Assembly: GCA_001275005.1 (NCBI GenBank)
Contig: JWZX01002575.1
Coordinates: 1-24,731, forward strand
Length of the DNA: 24,731 nucleotides
Direction: 5' to 3'
Source: Chrysochromulina tobinii
Taxonomy: Eukaryota; Haptophyta; Prymnesiales; Chrysochromulinaceae
This document shows, one piece after another, positions 7,006 through 15,027 of the stretch. Position numbers and translations under genes: made by a program. Under the pieces are notes generated by a model, which worked only from the letters and a program-made list of their open reading frames with translations, ran no database searches and was not told the origin of the DNA. Positions within the stretch are counted from its first letter, which is position 1; each line of letters starts with the position of its first letter.

Positions 7006-10000
7006 ATGGCCGGACTCTTTGACGAGAGCGTGGTGCCCTCGCTCTCCATGCAGACGACGGGCGGCGCCGCCGACGAGCCATTCAGCCTCGAGGTACTCGG
7101 CACGCTCTCACTGCCTGTGCAACAGCTGGCCTCGGGTGAGCGATGGCTCATTCACTGCGCGTCGCAAGGTGGTTCCTTCTTCCTCTGGCTGGACGACCAC
7201 CTCGTGTGCGAGGGCGGCAACATGCAGCCCAAATGGAATCCGTTCCGGCTCGAGGCGGTGCTGCCCTTTTCCCACAGCCCACGCCAAACGCGCTTCTTCC
7301 TGCGCGCCACGTTTGTGCAGCAGCCAGCACGCCACCCGATGGACGGCCGTGAGCTGCACCAAGCCGCCGGCAAGCGCCGGCTCGAGGCGAGCGGGCGGGC
7401 AGGCTTCTCCCTGAGCTGGCAACGAACCAGCACGGCGCCCGTGTACTCGTGGGGCAAGAACCGCTGGGAAGCATCAAGGGGGGCACCTGTGATGGTGTCA
7501 GTGCCACGCTCAGCGCTCTCGACGTACGTGCCCGCCGCGCAGCACGCGCGTCTCACGATGCAGCGCGAGCTCCTCCATGGGTACTGGGGCACATGGAACG
7601 AGCGCTCCGTCACCACGCACGTCATGCTGCCTTTTGGGGTCGAGCTGCGTTTCGGACTATGTGTTCTCTCCGGCCTTGGCAGCGGCGTCGGTCGGGAGCT
7701 CTCCCAAGGTACGATCTCCGGTCGGGAGCTCTCCCAAGGTACGATCTCCGGCCGGGAGCTCTCCCAAGGTACGATCTCCGGCCGGGAGCTCTCCCAAGGT
7801 ACAAGTGCGGGCGGCGGCACGAGCCCATGCGAGCTAGAGGGTACCAAGGCGATGATCGACGATGGGCGCGTGCGGTTGGGGGCGCACGGGTATCGGCACG
7901 AGTACACGCAACTCTTCTTCACCTCGGCGGGAGTCAACGTGTCCATTGAGACGATGCAGAAGAGCCGCTGGGGGCCTTTGCTAGTGCATGCGCGGCTGGT
8001 GGGCGTTCAGGCGCGCGCCCCCAACGTGGCCTTCGTGGTGAGCGTGGGGGCGACGGGCAGCGACGGTGGTGGCCATCAGCTGCCGGGTCGCGTCATCGAG
8101 AGTCGTGACGGCCAAGGCCGTGAGAGCATCACCGTCAACACCGATGGGCTGTGGAAACGTAACGGCAAGAGCCCGAAAGAGAAGATAGGTGGACTGACCG
8201 TGCGCGGCGCGGCGGGGAGCAAGTCGATCAAGATCGCCTCGCTCGGTAAGATGCCCCATCTCGCCTTCGCGCTCGGCCCGGGCTCCAAAGGCCAAGCTAA
8301 CGAAGGCGTCGGGCTGCTAGCGTCCCGAGCGGCGCGTGGCTCGCGCACGGTCCGCGAGATTTCCAGCTCCATGAGCGAGGCGCGCGCCGACGTGGAGCGG
8401 CACCTCGAAGCATTCGGAACGCACGCGGAGGTCAAGCAGCTGACACAAGCGGCGCTCATGTGGAATCAACTCTCTCGCTCCATGCTGCCTGGGCCGCAGA
8501 CGCAGTGCGCGCGCGGATGGGGACGGCCGTGGGTAGCCTTCATGTGGGACGACGTCTTCGCCTCGATGCAGCTCGCCCTCGACCAGCGTGCGCTCGCGTA
8601 CTCGCAGCTGACGACGCTGCTCAAGGGAAAGCTCTCTGAAGGATTCGTGCCCAACATGTGGATGCCCAACTGGATCTCTTTTGACCGTTCAGGCCCACCG
8701 CTTGGCGCGTTGGCGTTGCGCCTGCTGCACACCCGTTACAACGACGATTGGCTCGTCGAGCTGCTCTTCGAGGACGTGGCCGCGTGGCTCGACTGGTTCT
8801 GGCGCAAACGCCGGCTGCAGCCGCTCGGCCTCATCGCCCTCGGCAGTGACCCCGGTGCGATGGGCTCCAAGTACAACAAGCCCAGCCTCAAGATGGCCAA
8901 GCTCGAGTCCGGGATGGATAACTCGCCCATGTATGACGAGGCCTCCTTTGACAACACGAGCACGCTGCTCATGCGCCTGTACGATGTCGGCATGTCCTCG
9001 CTCGTGGTCGCCGAGCTTCGTCACCTCTCTGCGCTCGCCGAAGCGTCGCTCGCCCACCACGACGCCTTTCCCGACGAGCACGCGCGGCGCGCTCGGCAAG
9101 AGCAAGGCAGGCAGCTCGAATCGCGCGCGCACGAGCTCGGCCAGCTCATCCAAGCCCATCTGTGGAATGAGGAGCTCGGCGCCTTTACGAACCGCTATCA
9201 GGATGAAGGCGGCCGGCTGAGCACGCGCGTCTCGCCGACAAGTTTCTACCCTCTCCTCGCTGGCCTCGCCACAGATGCGCAGGCGGAACGCATGGTCACC
9301 GAATGGCTCCTCAACCCTCGCCGCTTCTGTATCCATGTGGAGGGTGTCTCACGCGCTGAGCGATCAACGCAATGCCACTGGGGCCTACCGTCGATCACCT
9401 TTGAGGACGCAGCCTTCAAGGAGCAGGATTACTGGCGAGGTCTTGTGTGGTCGCCGACCTCCCTCCTCGTCTACGCGGGTCTGCTTCAGTATGACCACGT
9501 GCCCGTCGTGCGCCGTGGCCGTAAGGCTTTGGTGGCGCAGATGCGCTCGATGGTGCTGGACATGTGGCGCCGGCACGGGCACGTGTGCGAGAACTACTCG
9601 CCGAGCGCGCGCGCGCTCAATTGCACGGGCGACCGCTTCCACCAGTGGGGCGCCCTTGCATCGTATCTCTCCCTACTCGAGGCAGGCTATGTACGCCTCC
9701 CACAACTTTCACAGATGATCCCCCGTGGGGTGGCGCAGCCGGCGGCGTCGGCGAGTGCGGACCGTGCGGCAAGCGAGGCGGCGAAGGCGGGGGCGAAAGC
9801 GGAGGTGAAGTCAGCGCCAAAGGCGGAGGTCGAGGCGACAAGGGAGGTGAAGGCCAAGACTACACCCAGTGCATCGTCGGCCAGTGCCGCTCCCTCGACC
9901 AGCCAGGCTGACAGGGGCCTTTGGCGCGATTGGCGCCGGCACGGCTCTGGGTGGTATGCATGGGCCCCTTTCGCGCGGGACAGTCTTCCAAGTCCATGGA

Positions 10001-10332
10001 CCAAAGCACCAGCTCCCGAGAAGGCCTCTGCCCACATGTGGCGCGATTGGCACTGGTACGGCTCCGGCTGGTACGAATGGTCCCCTTTTGCTCGTCAGAA
10101 TCTTCCAACGTCATGGACTAGCGTTCCTCCAGCCCCCAAGACGGCCTCTGCCGCCCCGCGGCCTGCCTCCACCGCCGAGCGTGCTGGCTACGCACAGGCG
10201 TTGGAAGCAGAAAAGGCCGAGCGAACTGGCGTGCGCATCGAGTCGTGGCTCAACTTCATCTTGCGACATTTAATGGGTGCAATCGGTTCAGAGGGCATCG
10301 AGGAGCTCGACCTGGACCGCCTGGACTCTTGA
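7006..10332 (+). CDS. GH63 (YgjK-like, clan GH-G) glycoside hydrolase with N-terminal PA14-like domain
   Basis: Predicted 1108 residues from 7006. An N-terminal beta domain (about 20-115; FFLWLDDHLVCEGG) resembles PA14 or a GH63 N domain. The (alpha/alpha)6 catalytic domain spans about 440-930, with FMWDD (candidate acid Asp515), SGMDNSP, WRGLVWSP and CENYSP (candidate base Glu862), the usual GH63 order. The family includes ER processing glucosidase I and bacterial alpha-glucosidases such as YgjK; the substrate here is unknown. The start at 7006 is preferred because it lies in GCGATGGC and third-position GC rises there. The longer form from 6760 (1190 residues) would add a basic, then weakly hydrophobic leader that could be a signal anchor, so cell location depends on the start. 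Odd: four 10-residue repeats at about 230-269 and an Ala/Lys-rich tail with two 39-residue Trp repeats at 973-1050. Confidence 0.85.
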   Translation: MAGLFDESVVPSLSMQTTGGAADEPFSLEVLGTLSLPVQQLASGERWLIHCASQGGSFFLWLDDHLVCEGGNMQPKWNPFRLEAVLPFSHSPRQTRFFLRATFVQQPARHPMDGRELHQAAGKRRLEASGRAGFSLSWQRTSTAPVYSWGKNRWEASRGAPVMVSVPRSALSTYVPAAQHARLTMQRELLHGYWGTWNERSVTTHVMLPFGVELRFGLCVLSGLGSGVGRELSQGTISGRELSQGTISGRELSQGTISGRELSQGTSAGGGTSPCELEGTKAMIDDGRVRLGAHGYRHEYTQLFFTSAGVNVSIETMQKSRWGPLLVHARLVGVQARAPNVAFVVSVGATGSDGGGHQLPGRVIESRDGQGRESITVNTDGLWKRNGKSPKEKIGGLTVRGAAGSKSIKIASLGKMPHLAFALGPGSKGQANEGVGLLASRAARGSRTVREISSSMSEARADVERHLEAFGTHAEVKQLTQAALMWNQLSRSMLPGPQTQCARGWGRPWVAFMWDDVFASMQLALDQRALAYSQLTTLLKGKLSEGFVPNMWMPNWISFDRSGPPLGALALRLLHTRYNDDWLVELLFEDVAAWLDWFWRKRRLQPLGLIALGSDPGAMGSKYNKPSLKMAKLESGMDNSPMYDEASFDNTSTLLMRLYDVGMSSLVVAELRHLSALAEASLAHHDAFPDEHARRARQEQGRQLESRAHELGQLIQAHLWNEELGAFTNRYQDEGGRLSTRVSPTSFYPLLAGLATDAQAERMVTEWLLNPRRFCIHVEGVSRAERSTQCHWGLPSITFEDAAFKEQDYWRGLVWSPTSLLVYAGLLQYDHVPVVRRGRKALVAQMRSMVLDMWRRHGHVCENYSPSARALNCTGDRFHQWGALASYLSLLEAGYVRLPQLSQMIPRGVAQPAASASADRAASEAAKAGAKAEVKSAPKAEVEATREVKAKTTPSASSASAAPSTSQADRGLWRDWRRHGSGWYAWAPFARDSLPSPWTKAPAPEKASAHMWRDWHWYGSGWYEWSPFARQNLPTSWTSVPPAPKTASAAPRPASTAERAGYAQALEAEKAERTGVRIESWLNFILRHLMGAIGSEGIEELDLDRLDS
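7689..7809 (+). repeat. Four tandem 30-bp repeats in the GH63 gene
   Basis: Four copies of a 30-bp unit, GGTCGGGAGCTCTCCCAAGG plus TACGATCTCC, are nearly identical; only T/C changes and the end of the last copy differ. They are in frame, giving GRELSQGTIS repeats. Every copy contains CAAGGTAC, which resembles a 5' splice site. They sit at a loop position between two conserved strands, so they may be a spacer or part of an intron. Confidence 0.9.
9922..10155 (+). repeat. Two 39-residue Trp-rich repeats at the GH63 C terminus
   Basis: Two tandem 117-bp units encode WRDWxxxGSGWYxWxPFARxxLPxxWT followed by a Pro/Ala/Lys-rich spacer. The peptides are highly similar while the DNA has diverged, which suggests selection on the protein. 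No known domain is recognised; a carbohydrate- or protein-binding module is possible. Confidence 0.85.
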
Positions 10333-10876
10333 GGTGTCGAGGCGTGTATCTGCATGCGGCAGCCAACGGGAGCCGCACGTACGGCCGGACGGGACTCAAG
10401 TGTCAGAACGGGTGGCATGCCTTGTGCGGCATGGCCCCGACGCTATGGTCATCGATTCGACACGTGGACCGACGCGGAAATATTGCGCGCAGAGAGAGGC
10501 TCTGCCTCTGGGTTTTGTGCGTCGTGTCGGCGGGTCGGTATGCGCTATTCACAAAATTCGATCCGGAGTACACTGTAGACGTACACGAGACGCGCGTAAT
10601 CGGTATTCGTGGTGTTTGGGCGGGCGCCGCGCCGCGCGGGCGCGCGAGACTGGCGAGGACGAGCGCCCCAAGCCCCGAGGCGTTGCGGCTCCGGTCGACG
10701 TCGTTCTGGACCGGACCCGGCACTGGTCCGCACCCGCCACGCCACGCGGAGTCCGCGACGCGAGCGTGCGTCCCGGACCCCGCAGCACCCCCCGACATTA
10801 CACGTCCGGTGGTGAAGGTGTTGACGCGGTACGACTCACGGATAATATTTTATACTCTAAATGCCTCCTGGTGATC
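10333..10876. other. Convergent intergenic region, GC-rich, no gene recognised
   Basis: About 540 bp lie between the 3' ends of the GH63 gene and the coiled-coil/IQ gene. The middle (10620-10790) is GC-rich and contains several short inverted repeats; the right end (10839-10870) is AT-rich (ATAATATTTTATACTC) and probably belongs to the 3' UTR of the minus-strand gene. Open frames here have no recognisable product. Confidence 0.4.
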
Positions 10877-13513
10877 TCATTCAAGACCCTCCACCAACGG
10901 TTCCATCACGCGTTGGAGCGATGAGCTGCCCTCCTTCACCATGGTGAGCCAACCAAACGGCTCGCTCGCGCCCTCTAGCTGCACTTGCGCGCGCTCTTGC
11001 CCATCGGGCATCACGACAATCTCAATGACCTGTACGCGAGTGTCCGGCTCGAGCTGACCGACTTGCTCAGACGTGAAGCTGAACTCGTTGCCCGCACGGC
11101 AGATGAGTGGCTTGTTGGTCGCAATAATGGCAATGTCGCCCACGTTCGGTGCGTTGAGCGGTCGATTCGGGTCGATCGCCGACACAGCCTTAGCCTTCTC
11201 CCGATGCATCGGTGCTGGCCGGGGCTTTTCTCTCATCGTCCTGCCACGTGCCCTGGCTTGCAACTTCGTCGCAGCCGAATCAAAGTCGTTGAGCTCGTAA
11301 CGTTTGGACGCGGCAACGCCCTGGTTGCGCTCTTCGATCAGTGCCCTACCCTGAGCGACGATCACGCCCCACCGGGATGCAATCGTAATCGCATGTTCGC
11401 CCAGCCATGCCGGCGCCGGCACCTGGTCGTCCTCAACGACGAATTTGACGAGCCACTCTTGCGGGGTACCTTCAGCGTGCGCCACCGCCACGGCCACTCC
11501 CGTGACTGGCGTGCTCTCACCATCCGAGGAGTGGATGAGCACGTGCACGGGCTCTGGCACGGCGCTACCGCGATCGTCGCCGAAGCCAGCCGTCTCCGCC
11601 AGCGCTGCTGGAATGCATACCCCGCAGACAATGCCAACCTGCATCTTTTGCGGCACGCTGCGAATCGCTGTCGCTGCTGGAGAGTCGTCACGGTGGAGCA
11701 TCTCCTCAATCACCTGGCACCCGACGATCGCCAGCGAACGTCCAACCAGCTCTTCCGCAATCCCCGAGACCTTGATCTGCTCCGCCTCACGCAGCTGCCG
11801 CAGCGCAAGTCCTCGAGCGATGTCAGTCTGACGCGTAAGCTTCTCCTTCTGCACCTCCAGCGCCTTCTTGCTCGAGCCGCCAACCAAAGACTGCAAGACG
11901 TCGATCTCCTTCTCGAGCTCAGCGACGCGCTCCTCGGCGGCCGCAGCGTGCTGCTGCTCCCTCTCTGCCATCTCGATGGCCTCCTTCACTTGGTTGGCCA
12001 TCGCCTCCAGGTTGTCGGCACTCATGATGGAGCCTGCATCGGCCATGGTCGTGTTCATGCTGCTCGCGGGTTTGCTCAGCTGTAGGAGGGCGGCATCCTC
12101 GTCGTCATCGCCAGGCGGGATGTACGCCGCCGAGGCACCGAGCTTCCTAGCTTGTTCGGCGGCCTTGAGCCGCTTTGCTCTCGCTACCTCGGCCTCCGCC
12201 TTCTCGGCCGCACGCTCCATGGCGACGGCATGCAGGGCGGCCGCCTTGGCCTCCTCTGCCGCCTTCATGAGCGCAAGCTTCTCCGCCTCGGCTGAGTTAC
12301 GTACGGCGTCGAGCGCCGCCTGCTGCAACGACATGGCGTATTCCATCGACTTAATCCTCTCATCGGCATCCGCAATTTTCTTCTTAGCATTCTCCACCAT
12401 CGCCTTGCTCTCGTCGCGCATCAGCTCCATCTCGGCGCGTGCCTTTGCATGCTCTGCCCGCTGTGCCTCCGCCGCCTTCCACGTCAGGCGCGCTTCCTCC
12501 TTCTCCTTCTCCGCCACCTTGAGCGCCTGAGTCGCAAGCGCGGTCACCCTGTCAGCCTCCTGCGAGCGCAGCTTGACCACCTCCGCTCGCACTGCCTCGG
12601 CCTTGGCAGCCGTCTGCCTGGCCGTCTCCGCCTTGTCCTTCTCAGCCTGAATGGCCGCGTTCTTCTCGGCGAGATCCTTGGACTTTTGCTCGCGCAACTG
12701 CTTCTCCTTGTCCTTCTTCTCACTCTCGACCTGACGGATGAGGTCCTTTACTCTAGATTGCTCGAGCTCGAGCTCCTGCTGCAGCTTCTCGGCGCGAACC
12801 GTAACCGCGTGCGTCGCCTCCTTTTCGATGTTGAGCTTGCGCTCCGCAGCAGCATTCAAATTCTCAGCCTGCCTCAGCATCGCCTCGTTATGTCGCTCAT
12901 TTAGCTGCTTCACCTCAATGGCAAAGCGTGCCTCGGCTTCGAGACGGGTCTTCTCGCGCATCGCCTGCATATCGAGGCCGTGTTGGGTAGCTATCTGTAC
13001 AGCACGGGCCGCAGCAGCGATCTTATCGGCCTCGGCGGTTTGATGCATCTTGTTGTGGGCCTGCAACTTGGCTTGCTGCTGCTGGCGGAGCTTCGAGAGA
13101 CCCAGCGCCGTTTCGGCGACCGCATCGCGATGGGCCCTCTTCTCCTCACGCCGCAGTCTTTCCTCAAGCTCAACTTCGCGATCATGGATCGCTTGCCGCT
13201 CCTTCTCCAGCCGCTCATCATAATCGCGGCGAAGCTGCAGGAGTGTGACTGAGTCGGCAACCTTCATCGGTCCACCGGATTTGGACGGCGATCCTGGGCT
13301 CGACGTCGTAGTCAACAGGAACATGTGATCACTCTTGCCCTTCTTGCCGCGGGCCGTGTTGCTTCCCGAGCGGGCACTCTTGTCGCCTCTTGCCGTCGAG
13401 TTGCCCATTCCGCCGCCTGGGTTGACCGCTCTTTGCATGAGACGCACGGCTTCGGGTCGCGACATCTTTGTCGCAGGCGGCGAGCTGGACAAATGAAAGG
13501 GTGAGTCACCCAT
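10877..13513 (-). CDS. Long coiled-coil protein with IQ motif and C-terminal beta domain
   Basis: Predicted 878 residues. The N terminus (1 to about 85) is Ser/Gly/Lys-rich and disordered. Residues of about 88-470 form an almost continuous charged coiled coil rich in Ala, Glu, Lys and Arg; a second coiled coil spans about 500-600. A non-coiled domain of about 605-735 contains regular hydrophobic strands (IVCGVCIPAAL, TGVAVAVAH, EWLVKFVVEDD). At about 743-758 lies an IQ-like motif, AATKLQARARGR, a calmodulin-binding type. The last 80 residues (VGDIAIIATNKPLICRAG...FGWLTMV) look like a small SH3-like barrel. The start at 13513 is the first ATG of the frame; Met17 is an alternative. It is divergent from the syntaxin gene with about 290 bp between starts. 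A cytoskeletal, centrosomal or ciliary scaffold is likely; the exact identity is unknown. Confidence 0.85.
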   Translation of the reverse strand: MGDSPFHLSSSPPATKMSRPEAVRLMQRAVNPGGGMGNSTARGDKSARSGSNTARGKKGKSDHMFLLTTTSSPGSPSKSGGPMKVADSVTLLQLRRDYDERLEKERQAIHDREVELEERLRREEKRAHRDAVAETALGLSKLRQQQQAKLQAHNKMHQTAEADKIAAAARAVQIATQHGLDMQAMREKTRLEAEARFAIEVKQLNERHNEAMLRQAENLNAAAERKLNIEKEATHAVTVRAEKLQQELELEQSRVKDLIRQVESEKKDKEKQLREQKSKDLAEKNAAIQAEKDKAETARQTAAKAEAVRAEVVKLRSQEADRVTALATQALKVAEKEKEEARLTWKAAEAQRAEHAKARAEMELMRDESKAMVENAKKKIADADERIKSMEYAMSLQQAALDAVRNSAEAEKLALMKAAEEAKAAALHAVAMERAAEKAEAEVARAKRLKAAEQARKLGASAAYIPPGDDDEDAALLQLSKPASSMNTTMADAGSIMSADNLEAMANQVKEAIEMAEREQQHAAAAEERVAELEKEIDVLQSLVGGSSKKALEVQKEKLTRQTDIARGLALRQLREAEQIKVSGIAEELVGRSLAIVGCQVIEEMLHRDDSPAATAIRSVPQKMQVGIVCGVCIPAALAETAGFGDDRGSAVPEPVHVLIHSSDGESTPVTGVAVAVAHAEGTPQEWLVKFVVEDDQVPAPAWLGEHAITIASRWGVIVAQGRALIEERNQGVAASKRYELNDFDSAATKLQARARGRTMREKPRPAPMHREKAKAVSAIDPNRPLNAPNVGDIAIIATNKPLICRAGNEFSFTSEQVGQLEPDTRVQVIEIVVMPDGQERAQVQLEGASEPFGWLTMVKEGSSSLQRVMEPLVEGLE

Positions 13514-13803
13514 GCGGCGCTCGGTCTCTCACAGACTGAAGCGAATGGCGAAGCGACTCACGACCGGGTCTGCCTTGCCGCGAAGCAGTCCACGCAAAGG
13601 TCCTCACACGCGGCCAATTCTGATCGAAAAAAACGAAGCGCGTCGCGTGCTTATTCGGGAGGACAGAAAGATTCCCCCCTCGCACACAGGACAGGGGGGA
13701 ACGACCCTGTCGATACATTCGCTCGGATTGCCTACAACTCTGGGTCAGGAGGCGCGGGCAGGTGGCGCGTGCGGTCAAGCGCTGTCCTGGCGCGAGCATC
13801 GCG
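13514..13803. promoter_or_regulatory. Divergent promoter region between the coiled-coil/IQ and syntaxin genes
   Basis: This 290-bp spacer must carry both promoters. It contains a perfect 8-bp inverted repeat, TTCCCCCC at 13672-13679 and GGGGGGAA at 13694-13701, with a 14-base loop. An A-run follows GATCG near 13625. No TATA box is obvious. Confidence 0.35.
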
Positions 13804-14871
13804 ATGGCGCCCACGAACGACAGGACGGCGGAGTTCTTTGCCATCGCGGATTCGCGCTGCAAGCAGCGCGGCCGAGCGCCGGCGACCCGTCAGCGGGCGG
13901 CCAAAACGCCGTTTGGCGAGACGGCGCAGCGCCTTGGCCGGGCGCTGCACGCGACCGAGGCCCGCACCAGCCGGCTGCAAAAGCTCGCGTGTAAGAGCTC
14001 GCTCTTCGACGACCCAGCAGCCGAGATCAATGAGATCAATCTTGCCGTGCGCCGTGAGCTCTCGGGCGCCGCCACCGGCCTCGATGCACTCGGCTCTGCC
14101 AAGCGGCCGGGTTCAAATCAATTCGCCGCCCACGCCGATGCGCTTCTCGCCTGGCTGCGCGCGCGGATGGCGGCGGTTACGAGCGATTTCCAGGCGGCGC
14201 TCAAGCAGCGCGAGGCGACGATCAGCGCTAAGGAGAGCCGCGCGGCGCAGCTTGGCGTGGCGAGCGTGGCCTCGCCGTTTGCGACGCCGTTTGCAGCGCC
14301 TGCAGCGCCGAAGGCGTTCGGCAGCAGCTGTGGCGGGGCGTGCGGCAGCAGCAGCAGCAGCGGCGGCGGCGGTCCGAGCGGCGGGCGCCTCGCCAAGCCG
14401 CAGCTCCTCCCGGTGGGCGGCGTGCGTCGGCGGCCCACCGCCGGCGCGGGCGCGGCGGCGGTGGCGGTGGCCAGCGAGCGAGCATATCACGACCTCGAGG
14501 GATTCGGTGGCTCCGGGGGCGGGGGCGGCGGCGCGTACGGCGCAGAGCCGAGCACGTCCGAGCAGCTGCAGGCGCAGCAGTTCTGGACGCCGCGCTCGCA
14601 GAAGCATCGGCAACAGGAGGTCTCCCAGATGCAGTCGACGCTTGCGGAATTGGGCTCCATGTTCCAGCGATTTGGGGCCATCGTCTCGGAGCAAGGGGCG
14701 CTCGTCGACCGGATCGACCAGAACACGGACATCTCGCTCGACAACGTCGAGGATGCGCACAAGCAGATCATGAAGTACCAGCGCACCATCACGGGCAACC
14801 GCGGGCTCATGCTCAAAATCTTTGGCGTGCTCTTCTTCTTCATCGTGATCTTCGGCACGATGCGCAGGTGA
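13804..14871 (+). CDS. STX5: Syntaxin-5 / Sed5 Qa-SNARE
   Basis: Predicted 355 residues. The N terminus reads NDRTAEFFAIADS, matching the DRTxEF Sly1/SM-protein binding peptide typical of syntaxin-5/Sed5. A helical Habc-type region spans about 35-150. A Gly/Ser/Ala-rich linker (about 155-250) contains poly-Ser and poly-Gly runs from CAG/GGC repeats. The SNARE helix (about 263-325) has the zero-layer glutamine at Gln297 (SEQGALVDRIDQN) and ends in KYQRTITGNRGLMLKIF. A C-terminal anchor spans about 335-352, followed by MRR. It acts as the Qa-SNARE in ER-Golgi and intra-Golgi fusion. The start at 13804 lies in GCGATGGC; the frame upstream has no ATG. Odd: the stop TGA lies in CAGGTGAGAGTG, which looks like a 5' splice site, but the protein is complete at this point. 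Confidence 0.95.
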   Translation: MAPTNDRTAEFFAIADSRCKQRGRAPATRQRAAKTPFGETAQRLGRALHATEARTSRLQKLACKSSLFDDPAAEINEINLAVRRELSGAATGLDALGSAKRPGSNQFAAHADALLAWLRARMAAVTSDFQAALKQREATISAKESRAAQLGVASVASPFATPFAAPAAPKAFGSSCGGACGSSSSSGGGGPSGGRLAKPQLLPVGGVRRRPTAGAGAAAVAVASERAYHDLEGFGGSGGGGGGAYGAEPSTSEQLQAQQFWTPRSQKHRQQEVSQMQSTLAELGSMFQRFGAIVSEQGALVDRIDQNTDISLDNVEDAHKQIMKYQRTITGNRGLMLKIFGVLFFFIVIFGTMRR

Positions 14872-15027
14872 GAGTGAGAAAGTTCAGTCTGTACGGGGAA
14901 CGTAGCACCTAAAACCCTGAAGTGAAACCGTCTTCGTGACGAAACTAGCTCCGCTACGTTTCAAGAGGGCTCCCGTGTCGGGCGGCGCCGCGTGCGCAGC
15001 GGCCGCCAAGGACAAAGCGTGAAAGGA

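Noticed and set aside
10277-10924. 215-residue open frame after the GH63 gene
   Set aside because: It overlaps both flanking genes in another frame and has no coding signal.
14100-14125. GGGTTCAAATC, like a tRNA B box
   Set aside because: It lies inside the syntaxin coding sequence and no cloverleaf or A box can be placed around it.
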